Below are positions 26,376 through 35,896 of a DNA stretch of 64,000 nucleotides, one piece after another. Positions within the stretch are counted from its first letter, which is position 1, and the number at the start of each line of letters is the position of its first letter. Source of the DNA: Terrirhizobium terrae (GTDB lineage Bacteria; Pseudomonadota; Alphaproteobacteria; Rhizobiales; Rhizobiaceae); NCBI RefSeq assembly GCF_030323265.1, contig NZ_CP104992.1, positions 2,641,501-2,705,500 on the forward strand, read 5' to 3'. The notes under the pieces are model-generated. The model was not told the origin of the DNA and searched no databases. It saw only the letters and a program-made list of their open reading frames with translations. Position numbers and translations under genes: made by a program.

Positions 26376-27203
26376 TTACACGTCCCATTCCGGCGCCAGA
26401 TGGCTCGGATCGTTGATGCGGCCATCGGCGCGCGCCAGCGCGTGGATCGCCTCCATCTCGTCAAGCGACAGGGCGAAATCGAAGACGTCGAAGTTTTCCG
26501 TCAGCCGGCTCGTCGTCGCCGTCTTCGAGAGCGCGATCACGTCCTTCTGCTGCACGGCCCAGCGCAGCACCACTTGGGCGACGCTCTTGCCGTGCTTGGC
26601 GCCGATATCCTTCAGCACCTCATCGCCCATGACGGCGCCGTCCGCCATCAGGAAGTAGGCGGTCACCGACATGCCGGTTTCACGGGCCGCTTTGATCACC
26701 TTCGTCTGGTCGATATAGGGATGATATTCGACCTGGTTGTTGGCGATTGGCGCGTCGGACAGCTTCACCGCCTCGGCCATCAGCCCGGTCGAAAAGTTCG
26801 AGACGCCGATATGCTTGACCTTGCCGGCCTTGACCAGCTCGTTCAGCGCACCGATCCGGTCGGCAAGCGGCATCCTGCTCTGCGGCCAGTGCAGGAGAAG
26901 CAGGTCGACATGGTCGGTCTTCAGCTTCTTCAAGCTCTCGTCGACGGAGCCGATGAAGGCGTCATGGCCGACCTTGTCCACCCAAACCTTGGTGGTGAGA
27001 AAGATGTCGGCACGCGGAATGCCGGAGGCTTTCAGGACATCGCCGACGGCCTGTTCGTTGCCGTAGATCTGGGCAGTATCGACATGGCGGAAGCCGAGTT
27101 TCAGGGCTTCGGGCAGGACACGGTGGACATCGGCATCCGGCATGCGGAACGTACCGAAACCGAGGGCGGGAATATTGGCGCCGTTTGCGCTGACAGTGTG
27201 CAT
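26376..27203 (-). CDS. aldo/keto reductase, DkgB-like
   Basis: A 275-residue TIM-barrel NADPH reductase of the 2,5-diketo-D-gluconate reductase group. Starts MHTVSANGANIPALGFGTF; catalytic tetrad Asp-Tyr-Lys-His is visible in HVDTAQIYGNE (Asp, Tyr), FLTTKVWVDK (Lys) and DLLLLHWPQ (His). Cofactor region SKTATTSRLTENFDVF. These enzymes reduce methylglyoxal, aldehydes and keto-sugars. The ribosome site GGAGAG precedes ATG 27203. Neighbour of a second, unrelated aldo/keto reductase, separated by a terminator-like hairpin. Confidence 0.92.
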   Translation of the reverse strand: MHTVSANGANIPALGFGTFRMPDADVHRVLPEALKLGFRHVDTAQIYGNEQAVGDVLKASGIPRADIFLTTKVWVDKVGHDAFIGSVDESLKKLKTDHVDLLLLHWPQSRMPLADRIGALNELVKAGKVKHIGVSNFSTGLMAEAVKLSDAPIANNQVEYHPYIDQTKVIKAARETGMSVTAYFLMADGAVMGDEVLKDIGAKHGKSVAQVVLRWAVQQKDVIALSKTATTSRLTENFDVFDFALSLDEMEAIHALARADGRINDPSHLAPEWDV

Positions 27204-27224
27204 GAGCTCTCCTTCGAAGTGAAA

Positions 27225-27244
27225 GCCCGGCGGAAGCGCCGGGC
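27225..27244 (-). terminator. short GC hairpin between the two aldo/keto reductase genes
   Basis: Eight-base arms GCCCGGCG and CGCCGGGC with a 4-base loop; TTTC follows on the minus strand. Probably a partial terminator for the upstream gene, 100 bases after its stop. Confidence 0.5.
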
Positions 27245-27346
27245 GGGAATGAGACGTGTGTTACATGGGCCGGTCGGGACTTGGATCAAGCTGCCGTTTT
27301 GGCGGAGTAGCTTCTTGCAGGATCCTGCCGTGGATCGCCCCTCAGA

Positions 27347-28384
27347 TTATCCGACGATCGGTGGGGCAAGCCGGGCAAAGCCTTCCTGCCGGTGATAGGG
27401 AAAATGCGGATAGGGCGCGGTAACGGCGCTCGCCGCATCGAGCTTTCCGATCTGCTCCTTCGTCAGGGACCAGCCCACCGCGTCGAGGTTTTGCCTCAGC
27501 TGTTCCTCGTTGCGGGCGCCGATGATGACGGAGGACACGGTCGGCCGCGAGATCAGCCAGTTAATCGCCACCTGCGGCACCGTCTTCCCCACCTCTGCGG
27601 AAACCTCTTCCAGCGCATCGACGACGCGGTAGAGAAGCTCGTCCTCGACGGGAGGGCCGAAGCTTGCCGTCTCGTGCAGCCGGCTGCCGTCCGGAATCGG
27701 CTTGGCGCGGCTGATCTTGCCGGTGAGCCTGCCCCAGCCGAGCGGGCTCCAGATCAGAGCGCCGAGCCCCTGATCCTGTCCGAGCGGCATCAGGTCCCAT
27801 TCATAGTCGCGGCCGACCAGCGAATAATAGACCTGGTTGGCCACATAGCGCGTCCAGCCATGCTTCTCGGCCGCCGCCAGCGATTTCATGATCTGCCAGC
27901 CGGTGAAGTTGGAAACGCCGATATAGCGAAGCTTGCCCTCGGCCACGAGCCGGTCGAGCGTCGAGACCACTTCCTCCACCGGCGTCGACGCATCGAAGGC
28001 ATGCAGCTGAAAAATGTCGATATGGTCGGTACCGAGCCGCTTCAGTGACTTCTCGACGGCGCCGATCAGCCGGGCGCGGGATGAGCCCCATTCGTTCGCC
28101 CCATCGCCGGTCGGCAGGCTGGCCTTGGTTGAGATCAGCACCTCGTTACGCCGGCCTTTGATCGCCTGTCCCAGCACCTCTTCCGAGGCACCGTTGGAAT
28201 AGACATCGGCCGTGTCGAACAGGTTGACGCCTGCCTCGAGGCAGATGTCGACGAGGCGGCGGGCCTCCTCCACATCGGTCGTGCCCCAATGGCTGAACAG
28301 TGGCCCTGCGCCGCCGAACGTGCCGGCGCCGAAGGAGAGGACCGGCACCTTGAGGCCGGATTTGCCAAGGCTGCGATATTCCAT
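27347..28384 (-). CDS. aldo/keto reductase (YajO/AKR12-like)
   Basis: About 345 residues. ATG 28384 (MEYRSLGKSGLKVP) is preferred over one three codons earlier because AAAGGA is then correctly spaced. Active site: NLFDTADVYSNGASEE (Asp, Tyr), VLISTKAS (Lys) and DIFQLHAFD (His). The C-terminal SSVIIGARNEEQLRQNL is the NADP phosphate-binding block. The gene starts 22 bases after an MFS transporter on the same strand, so both are likely one transcript. General aldehyde or sugar reductase; substrate unknown. Confidence 0.92.
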   Translation of the reverse strand: MEYRSLGKSGLKVPVLSFGAGTFGGAGPLFSHWGTTDVEEARRLVDICLEAGVNLFDTADVYSNGASEEVLGQAIKGRRNEVLISTKASLPTGDGANEWGSSRARLIGAVEKSLKRLGTDHIDIFQLHAFDASTPVEEVVSTLDRLVAEGKLRYIGVSNFTGWQIMKSLAAAEKHGWTRYVANQVYYSLVGRDYEWDLMPLGQDQGLGALIWSPLGWGRLTGKISRAKPIPDGSRLHETASFGPPVEDELLYRVVDALEEVSAEVGKTVPQVAINWLISRPTVSSVIIGARNEEQLRQNLDAVGWSLTKEQIGKLDAASAVTAPYPHFPYHRQEGFARLAPPIVG

Positions 28385-28405
28385 GTTAGGCATCCTTTAG
28401 GGTGA

Positions 28406-29593
28406 TTATTCGGCCGGGGAGGCGAGGGCACTATTGCCAGTTGCAGGCCTGTCGAGGCGGATAGCGACGAGCGCCACGCCGAGCGCTGCGATCGGCACGA
28501 GACCGGCGACGAGGGTAACCGCGCCGAGACCCGGACCATGATCGATGACCGCGCCGCCGAGCCAGGCACCGATGGCATTGCCGAGGTTGAAGGCGGCGAT
28601 GTTGAAGGAGGAGGCAAGACCCTGACCTGCACCTTCGGCCTTGGCGAGCACCCACATCTGCAGCGGCGAGACGGTGGCAAAGGCGGCGGCACCGAACAGG
28701 CCGATGGCGATGACGGCAAGTACCGGCTGGTGGATCGCCGCCGTCATGGCGAGCAGCACGACCGCCAGTGCCACGAGGCTGCCGACGATGGTCGGCACGA
28801 GATGCTTATCGGCCAGCCATCCGCCGAACAGATCGCCGATCACCAGACCACCGCCGAAGACGAGCAGGATCGGCGAGACGGCGCTTTCCGAAAAGCCGGT
28901 GATCTCGGTCAGAATGGGCGCGATATAGGTGAAGCCCGCAAATACGCCGACCCAGGAGAGCACGGTGGTGAGAAGGCCGAGAAGAACGGCGCGGCGGCCG
29001 AGTACGGCCAGCACGCCCTGCGAGGCTTCTTCCGGCGTGTCTGAAGGCTTGTCCTTGGGCACCAGCAGCGCGATGACGGCAAGTGCTGCAATACCGATCA
29101 GCGTCACAGCCCAGAAGGTCGAACGCCAGCCATAGGCCTGTCCGAGCCAGGTGCCGAAGGGCACGCCGAGAATGTTGGCGACGGTGAGGCCTGTGAACAT
29201 GATGGCAATCGCGGAAGCCTTCTTGTTCGGCGCCACGAGGCCGGTGGCGACCACCGAGCCGACGCCGAAGAAGGAGGCGTGTGCAAAGGCGGTCAGCACC
29301 CGGGCCGCCATCAGCGTCCAGTAATCAGGTGCGATGGCGCAGGCGAGATTGCCGACGGTGAACACCACCATCAGCGCCATCAGCAGCGTCTTGCGCGACC
29401 ATTTGCCGGAGATCGCGCCGAGGATCGGCGCACCGATGACAACGCCGAGCGCATAGCCGGAGATCAGCAGGCCGGCGGCCGAGATCGAAACGCCGAGGTC
29501 CTTGGAAACATCGATCAGCAGACCCATGATGACGAATTCGGTGACGCCGATGCCGAAGGCGCCGGCCGTCAACGCGTAGAGAGCGAGAGGCAT
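28406..29593 (-). CDS. MFS transporter, DHA1 (AraJ/YdhP-like)
   Basis: A 395-residue permease with twelve predicted membrane segments. Begins MPLALYALTAGAFGIGVTEFVIMG, a typical start of the drug/arabinose efflux (AraJ/YdhP) branch; the loop 2-3 motif ISGKWSRKTLL is present. The promoter on the other side of the RIME repeat drives LysR in the opposite direction, so the LysR protein at 30000 may regulate this transporter and the reductase downstream. Substrate unknown. Confidence 0.92.
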   Translation of the reverse strand: MPLALYALTAGAFGIGVTEFVIMGLLIDVSKDLGVSISAAGLLISGYALGVVIGAPILGAISGKWSRKTLLMALMVVFTVGNLACAIAPDYWTLMAARVLTAFAHASFFGVGSVVATGLVAPNKKASAIAIMFTGLTVANILGVPFGTWLGQAYGWRSTFWAVTLIGIAALAVIALLVPKDKPSDTPEEASQGVLAVLGRRAVLLGLLTTVLSWVGVFAGFTYIAPILTEITGFSESAVSPILLVFGGGLVIGDLFGGWLADKHLVPTIVGSLVALAVVLLAMTAAIHQPVLAVIAIGLFGAAAFATVSPLQMWVLAKAEGAGQGLASSFNIAAFNLGNAIGAWLGGAVIDHGPGLGAVTLVAGLVPIAALGVALVAIRLDRPATGNSALASPAE

Positions 29594-29789
29594 TGGAGTG
29601 TCCTTGTCTATAACCCCTGGGAGGAGGGCGAAGCGGAAATCATTCGATGCCGCGCAATATCGTCGCCCGCCACTTGCATGGGTAGCGGCATAAGCGGATA
29701 ATCATTTGTGAAATTTAGGAACAAGTGGCGTGAGTAGCAGTCCTTCGGGATATGTTTGCGGGCTCTCCATCAAGCGTCGCGAACTTGGC

Positions 29790-29971
29790 CCCCCTCTGCC
29801 CTGCCGGGCATCTCCCCCACAAGGGGAGATCACTAGAGGCACCACCTTCGTTCCGCTCTCTAGACAGGTGTCGGTCAGTAAGCCAAGCATGGGCGGGCTG
29901 ATCGAGCCGGAGCGGCGCCCCCATCTGATCTCCCTCCTTGTGGGGGAGATGCCCGGCAGGGCAGAGGGGGT
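29790..29971. repeat. RIME-type palindromic mosaic element, copy B
   Basis: A 182-base element with the same palindromic halves as 24124-24299: CCCCCTCTGCCCTGCCGGGC...CATCTCCCCC at the left and its mirror with GGGCAGAGGGGG at the right. The middle 90 bases differ between the two copies. It lies just upstream of LysR, in the intergenic region between divergent genes. Confidence 0.85.
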
Positions 29972-29999
29972 ATGGCCACCCACCAAAGCAGGATTACCC

Positions 30000-30893
30000 A
30001 TGGATAACCGCGCCGGAGAAATGGAAGTCTTCGTCCTCGCCGCCGAGCTGAAAAGCTTTTCGGCTGCCGGTCGCATGCTGAAACTGTCGCCATCGGCCGT
30101 CAGCAAGCTCGTTACCCGGCTGGAAGACCGGCTCGGCACGCGGCTGGTCGTCCGCTCCACGCGCCTGCTGCAGCTGACCCCGGAAGGGGAAACCTATCTC
30201 GCCCGCGCCTCGCGCATCCTGGCCGAGATCGCCGATACGGAGGAGATCGTCTCGGGCGGCGGGCGGGCACTGCCGCGCGGGCCGCTGTCGGTCAATGCCT
30301 CGGTCGGTTTCGGCGAGCATTACATCCTGCCGATGACGAAGGAGTTCCTGGCGCTCTTCCCCGATGTCCAGCTCGATATCACACTGACCGACGACACGGT
30401 CGATCTCATCCGCGAGCGCGTCGACATCGCCATCCGCCACGGGCCCTTGCGCGATTCGTCATTGATGGCGCGAAAACTCGGGCAGAGCCGACAGGTGGTG
30501 ATCGCCTCGCCGGACTATATCGCCACCCACGGCCAGCCGCAGACGCCTGCCGATCTCGACCGCCACAACTGCATCAATTTCAATTTCCGCCGCTCGGTCG
30601 AAGGCTGGACCTTTCGTGATCCGGAGACAGGCAAGATCGAGGTTCATCCGGTCTCCGGCAATCTCAAGGCCAGTTCCGGCTCGATCATCCGCCAGTTCTG
30701 CCTCGATGGCCTCGGCATCGGCCGCGTCGGCCGCTTCCATGTCGAACCGGATATCCAGGCGGGCACGCTGGTGCCGATCCTGGAAGACTATAATCCGGAA
30801 GACATCGAGGAGATCCACGCCGTCTATGCCGGCCACGAACATCTCGCGGTCCGCATCCGCGCTTTCATCGATTTCCTGGCGGAGCGGCTTTAG
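30000..30893 (+). CDS. LysR-family transcriptional regulator
   Basis: A 297-residue regulator. The ATG at 30000 follows the repeat; a longer frame upstream would translate the RIME and is rejected. Helix-turn-helix: FVLAAELKSFSAAGRMLKLSPSAVSKLVTRLE (residues about 10-41), then the effector domain with GPLSVNASVGFG and RLVDIAIRHGPL-like sequence (here RERVDIAIRHG). Divergent from the MFS/reductase pair, a standard regulator-target layout. Its stop overlaps by four bases with the end of the phospholipase gene on the other strand. Confidence 0.92.
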   Translation: MDNRAGEMEVFVLAAELKSFSAAGRMLKLSPSAVSKLVTRLEDRLGTRLVVRSTRLLQLTPEGETYLARASRILAEIADTEEIVSGGGRALPRGPLSVNASVGFGEHYILPMTKEFLALFPDVQLDITLTDDTVDLIRERVDIAIRHGPLRDSSLMARKLGQSRQVVIASPDYIATHGQPQTPADLDRHNCINFNFRRSVEGWTFRDPETGKIEVHPVSGNLKASSGSIIRQFCLDGLGIGRVGRFHVEPDIQAGTLVPILEDYNPEDIEEIHAVYAGHEHLAVRIRAFIDFLAERL

Positions 30894-32376
30894 ATCGCCC
30901 GCTTCACCTTGTGGCCGAAGCGGCGCTTGAGGAAGTGGGACGTCCTGTAGCGCACGCCGGATGGCCGCTCGGGGTCGGCGATGTCGGACTCTGCGAAGGC
31001 TTCCTCATCGGCCGTCAGCTCGCGCATCGGCACCGGCACGAGCCCGCGGCCGGTGTCGCGGTTCAGTGCCTCGATCGCGCCGATGATCGAGCCGTCATGG
31101 TCGGCGATGGCCTTGGCGACTTCCTCCGGATTGCATCCTAGATGCTCGGCGAGAAGATCGTCGCGTGTCGCGATGATCTTGGCCCGCAATTCATCCTGCC
31201 CTTCCTCCGCCTCGAGGATGACGTCGCATTCGGTGTCATAGCCCATCGAGCGGTTGTTGAGATTGGCCGAGCCGATCTTCACGATCCGGTCGTCGGCGAA
31301 CATCATCTTGGCATGCACATAGATCGGTGTGCGCGCAGCGTTGACGGGATAGTAGAGCCGGAAGCGATTGTGGATGTCGGCATCCCGCACCAGCTTCATC
31401 AGCCTTATGCGGGCGGAATCCATCGCCTTGGCTTCCAGATACCCCTCGCAACCTTCCGGATTGATCAGTACGATTTCCGGTCCATCCGGCTCCTTCAGCC
31501 GCTCGGCCATGGCGGTCGCGATGCGGCGGGAGGCGAAATACTGGCTCTCGACATAAAGCGTCTTCTTCGCCGCCGCGATGATTGCAAGCTTTGCCGTCTC
31601 GATCTCGGCGATCTGCTTGCGCTCCTTATATTCCGGCGCGGTGCGGGCGATGCCGATCGAGATGTCGCGGAACCCGACTTCAAGCCCTTCCGGCCACGGC
31701 GTGTCGTCGCCGGCGGGGGCGGTGCCGGCAGTTCCTCGTCGGTCGCAAGCTTCCAGCGGCGCCGGGCTACCTCGCCGAGCGCCTTCGCCGCCTCACCGGA
31801 AAGGCAGGTCGTCGCGTCGTGCCAAGGGTCCTGCGCAAAACCCATCGGCGATTTGCGCAGCGGCTCCTTCTCCGTATGGTCGCGCGTATCCCAGCGTCCG
31901 ACCGTCATGTCGATCCCGCCGCAGAAGGCCACTTCATCGTCGATGACCAAAAGCTTCATGTGGTGGGACGAGATGGATGGATGGGCGCCGTCGAGCGTCA
32001 GGTGGATGCGTTTGTCGAACATCCATTTGAGAATGTAGAAAGGCGTCTCGCCGCGGGTGATGGAGTTGAACAGTCCGATATCCCATTTCAGTATGCGGAT
32101 ATCGACCTGGTCGTTGCGCTCAGCCAGGGCGTTGAGAAATTTGCCGAGCTGATCCGGCCAGCCGTCGGCGCCATTCTTCTTCCGGTCGTCGCCATTGCCG
32201 GGCACGAGGTCGATCCGCGTGTCGAAATCCCAGCCGATCAGGTAGATCGAGCGCTTCGCCTTGGTCATCGCGCTCTTGGCGTGGCGAAAGAAGTCGGCCG
32301 CATCGATAATGATCGACAGCCTGTCGGCCTTGGCGATCTTCCAGCAGGTCTCGCCTTCCTTCAATATGCTTTCCAT
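30890..32376 (-). pseudogene. phospholipase D family protein (cardiolipin synthase-like), one frameshift
   Basis: Two frames form a single PLD protein. The first (MESILKEGETCWKIA...) holds the first HKD site HMKLLVIDDEVAFCGG; the second holds HAKMMFADDRIVKIGSANLNN. One base is missing near 31712: the run CCCCC in the proline-rich linker needs to be CCCCCC, which gives PPPAGDDTPWPEGLEVG and restores about 495 residues. Start 32376 gives the conserved family N terminus; an ATG at 32418 is also possible. Both HKD motifs are intact, so the protein is likely active on phospholipids or phosphodiesters. Confidence 0.85.
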
Positions 32377-32440
32377 GAAATATCGTTGCCCGCCGCTGAA
32401 ATAAGAATGCAGGCGCATATAGGGCGGCTTTTCTGCCCGC

Positions 32441-33193
32441 CTATCGGGCGATGTCGAATTCCGTCACCAGCGGCTCGTCGCAGGGCGACCGGCCGCGTTC
32501 GTGCAGGCTGCGGATCTCGCGCGCCACCATCTCCTGCAACTGCCAGAGATTGCGGTCTCGAATGCCGAATTCTGCCAGATGCACGACTGTATTGTAGAGA
32601 TATTCGGCGCAGGATCCGCGATGGCCGCAGGCGCGCGCCAGGATCGGCGCCACCTGTTCCAGCGGCAATAACGGACGGATGATCCGCGGGCTGTCGCCGC
32701 CGGCCCAGAAGGTAAGTGCCCGGATCGTGTCGCCCTCCACCGTCCTGACCGGCAGGAAACGGAAGGTACTGATGCTGTCCTTGTGGCTCACCTCGCGGCG
32801 AAGCGCGCTTTCGATCTGGTCGCGCTTGTCATGGTCGGCGACGCGGTAGATCACCCCGTCGCATCGGCCGCCGCGCGACAGCATCATCATCAAACCGGGC
32901 TGTGTCGGCGAGCCGCGGCCGCGCTCGATATGCAGCGAGAACGACCGGTGCCAACCATAGGCGGTTGCCTTCTGGCAGGCGACGGAATCGAAGCCCGGTT
33001 TCCAGATCAGCGAACCATAGGCGAAAATCCAGAGCGGCTCGTCGCCGATCTCTTCCGTCAGTTTTTCAGAAAGCGCGGCATAGTCCTCGTCGGTCAGTGG
33101 CTGCCAGGCTGCAGGCATTCCCGGATCCTGCTCCTCGCGGAAACAGAGATCGACCAGTTGCTGGGTCAGCGACATCGACGATTGTGTAGGCAT
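32441..33193 (-). CDS. chaC: ChaC-type gamma-glutamylcyclotransferase
   Basis: A 250-residue cytoplasmic enzyme that cleaves glutathione to 5-oxoproline and Cys-Gly. The substrate-binding motif YGSLIWKP is intact (about residue 59); the catalytic Glu is expected in REVSHKDS/ESALRRE. It starts MPTQSSMSLTQQ; an internal Met at residue 7 could be the true start. It is divergent from a tiny membrane protein and faces the phospholipase gene. Supports the redox and glutathione theme of the window. Confidence 0.92.
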   Translation of the reverse strand: MPTQSSMSLTQQLVDLCFREEQDPGMPAAWQPLTDEDYAALSEKLTEEIGDEPLWIFAYGSLIWKPGFDSVACQKATAYGWHRSFSLHIERGRGSPTQPGLMMMLSRGGRCDGVIYRVADHDKRDQIESALRREVSHKDSISTFRFLPVRTVEGDTIRALTFWAGGDSPRIIRPLLPLEQVAPILARACGHRGSCAEYLYNTVVHLAEFGIRDRNLWQLQEMVAREIRSLHERGRSPCDEPLVTEFDIAR

Positions 33194-33398
33194 GGCTCCA
33201 ATGGATCAAGATAAGGATCTGTCGGGAAAGTGCTGCAGTGCACATGCGGCCAAGAGTGCGCCCGCCATCCCGGCATGTCAACGGACCGCAATGTTGCGAT
33301 TTGTAACATTGCCCCATAGCCGCCCGATTGTTCTGATCAAGATCACGGATCGTTTCTATTTGAACGATTGCGTGAACATAGCATGGGGGCATTTTTGG

Positions 33399-33578
33399 AT
33401 GCAGTTTTGTATGCGGTGGCTGCCGATACTCGTGATTGCCGTGATGATTGCATGTGTGCTGAGCATCGCGCTGATGAATGATGAAAATCAGTTGTCCAGT
33501 GGGGAGAAGCCGCAAACTGCTCCCATCCAGCCTTCCGACGAACCGCTCCTCGCTCCCGCGCCGAAGAATAATCCCTGA
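33399..33578 (+). CDS. putative small membrane protein
   Basis: A 59-residue frame: MQFCMRWLPILVIAVMIACV forms one membrane segment, then a polar proline-rich tail (SGEKPQTAPIQPSDEPLLAPAPK). GGGGG lies upstream. The track could start earlier but the upstream part looks non-coding. Low but reasonable support: charge and composition fit a type II small membrane protein. Function unknown. Confidence 0.4.
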   Translation: MQFCMRWLPILVIAVMIACVLSIALMNDENQLSSGEKPQTAPIQPSDEPLLAPAPKNNP

Positions 33579-33726
33579 CTTGCCTATAAGATTTCATGCT
33601 GCTTGATCGCTTTGTCAGGCTGAATCATCAATTCTTGTGATGTTACATCTGACATAATCGCTTGACCTTTGGCGCCCGTGGCTCTTCATTCGCGGCACTT
33701 TTCGTGCCTGTTTGAAGGAGACTACC

Positions 33727-34613
33727 ATGGCCGTCGATACATCCCCCGTTCTACCACCTGGACCTATGTGGATGGTGAGTGGGTGGAGGGCAATCCGAAG
33801 CTCATCGGCCCCACTTCGCATGCCATGTGGCTGGCCTCGACCGTCTTCGATGGCGCCCGTTGGTTCGACGGCATCACGCCAGATCTCGATCTGCATTGCC
33901 AGCGCATCAACCGCTCTGCCACCAACATGGGCATGAAGCCGACGATGACGGCCGAGGAAATCGAGGCCCTCGCGCTCGAAGGCGTCAAGAAGTTCGACGG
34001 CAAGACCGCGATCTACATCAAGCCGATGTACTGGGCCGAACACGGCTCCGCCTTCAGCGTCGTGGCTCCGGATGCGGAATCGACCCGTTTCGCTCTCTGC
34101 CTGTTCGAAGCGCCGATGCACACCGCAAAGCCTTCGTCGCTCACCGTCTCGCCCTTCCGCCGCCCGTCGCCGGAAGTCGCCATGACCACCGCCAAGGCCG
34201 GCAGCCTTTATCCCAACAGCGGCCGCATGATCCTTGAAGCCCGCGCCCGCGGCTTCGACAATGCGCTGGCGCTCGACATGAACGGCAATGTCGCCGAGAC
34301 GGCATCCTCGAACATCTTCATGGTCAAGGACGGCGTCGTGATGACCCCGATCGCCAACGGCACCTTCCTTGCCGGCATCACCCGTGCCCGCATCCTCGGC
34401 CTGCTGCGCGAGGCCGGCTTCGACGTTCGTGAAATGACGCTGACGGTTCAGGATTTCGCCAATGCCGACGAGATTTTCACCTCCGGTAACTATTCCAAGA
34501 TCGTTCCGGTGACGAAGTTCGAGGAGCGCTCGCTGCAGGAAGGCCCGGTCGCCCGCAAGGCGCTGGAACTCTACATGGACTGGGCCCGTTCTGGCGGTCG
34601 CAACGACGTCTGA
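33727..34613 (+). pseudogene. branched-chain aminotransferase, one frameshift near the start
   Basis: The main frame carries a complete PLP-dependent fold IV aminotransferase: FDGARWFDG, catalytic Lys region TTAKAGSLYPN-like, ALDMNGNVAETASSNIFMV and FTSGNYSKIVPV. Its natural start lies in another frame: MAVDTSP at 33727 must join RSTTWTYVDGEWVEGNP; the run CCCCC at 33743-33747 would need six C. Repaired length is 295 residues. Probably a valine/leucine/isoleucine aminotransferase (IlvE-type) or D-amino-acid relative; the catalytic details favour branched-chain. A GC hairpin follows. Confidence 0.85.
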
Positions 34614-34640
34614 GGCGGTCTGACCCACCATTGATCTACT

Positions 34641-34670
34641 GCGGCGCCTGAGGCCTTGCCTCGGCGCCGC
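34641..34670 (+). terminator. GC hairpin after the aminotransferase gene
   Basis: Arms GCGGCGCC (34641-34648) and GGCGCCGC (34663-34670) with further pairing inside the loop. No T tail follows, so it may be a rho-dependent or weak terminator. Confidence 0.45.
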
Positions 34671-34901
34671 AATGCCTTTGGCTGGGAGGTGATGTATCTT
34701 TTTGAGGCAAATGAGACAAAGTATTATAAATTTACATGTGCCGATATGGGGCTGTTTTCAGATTTTGCTAAGCATTCTACAAGTCTAAATCGTTCTGTCA
34801 TCTCATTTTTGACGCATTGCAGCAAAAATATGCCAACTGCATTCAAGTAATACATGCAGTCTCTCTCCGCACTCGGAAACCAAGCCCGGAAAGGAGCGGC
34901 A

Positions 34902-35869
34902 ATGTCAGCGAACGCATCTCCCGCCAATGATCTCGAGGCCGTCGCCCGTTCCGGCGGCAGGCTCCGCCGTATGGCGGTCCGTATTCCCACCTATCTTGCA
35001 GACGTGAAGGAAATCCGGCCTGGCTGCCGATGTTCATGCTCGCCCGCACCATGCCGGGCCGCAGGGCGCATTGGGCAATGTCATCCAAATACAGGCCGTC
35101 CGGCGCACCGCAGCCCTCCATCTTCGGACAGCTGGATGCAGCGCAGATTGCAGAAGGGTTGCGCAGCGACGGCATTTTCGCCGATCTGCAGCTTCCCCAA
35201 GCCGTTCACAGCGAAATTCGCGACTTTGCCGGCCGCACGCCCTGCTTCGGCAACTTCAATCGCGATCTCGAATTCCTGGCGCCCGAGCACGACGAGGCCG
35301 AGCGCCGTTTCGGCCGCTCCCTGCTCAGCGGCCATTTCTTCGAGCGCTCGCTGGACAGCGAAGGGGTGAGGGCTGTGCAGGGAGACCCGTTGCTCCTCGA
35401 CGTTGCCAAGCACTATCTCGGCGCCAGCGCGCAGCTCATCACCACCCGCATCTGGTGGAGTTTCCCGACCAAGGCCTCGTCGGAAGCCGACCGCAGCCTT
35501 GCCTCGCTCGACAAGTTCCATTTCGATCTCGACGACTGGCGGATGCTGAAATTCTTCTTCAACCTCGTCGATGTCGACGAGGGCACCGGCCCGCACGTCT
35601 TCGTCAAGGGCAGCCATAACCGGCGCAAGGCGAGCCACCAGTACACGCTTCTCGTCGGCCATCCGGCGGAGGAAGTGCTGGACTACTACGGTGCCGACAA
35701 GGCGGTGACGCTCACCGGCCAGGCCGGTTCAGGCTTCGTCGAGGACCCCTTCGGCTTCCATATGGGCACCGTACCGGTGACCAAGCCGCGGCTGATGATG
35801 GAGGTCGGCTTCGGCGTCTCGAAACCGTCCCGCCGTCGTTTTCACGGCGAGCCGGTCATCAAGCGATAG
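34902..35869 (+). pseudogene. phytanoyl-CoA dioxygenase-like protein, one frameshift
   Basis: From ATG 34902 (AAGGAG upstream) the first frame reads MSANASPANDLEAVARSGG to VKEIRP, where one base is missing near 35023 (CCGGCCTGG needs an additional C). The repaired frame continues WLPMFMLARTMPGRRAH to the stop at 35869, 322 residues. The Fe(II)/2-oxoglutarate core is suggested by FHFDLDDWRMLKFF (HxD) and the distal His in GFHMGTVPV. Substrate unknown. AT-rich 230 bases upstream contain a GCATTGCAGCA motif. Confidence 0.75.
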
Positions 35870-35896
35870 CCGCAGTACGGCCAACGGCCCGCGACC

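Noticed and set aside
24124-29971. Composite transposon bounded by the two mosaic repeats
   Set aside because: RIME elements carry no transposase and are intergenic repeats by nature; no target-site duplication is visible.
29730-29999. N-terminal extension of the LysR frame at 30000
   Set aside because: It would translate the RIME repeat; the LysR helix-turn-helix starts right after ATG 30000.
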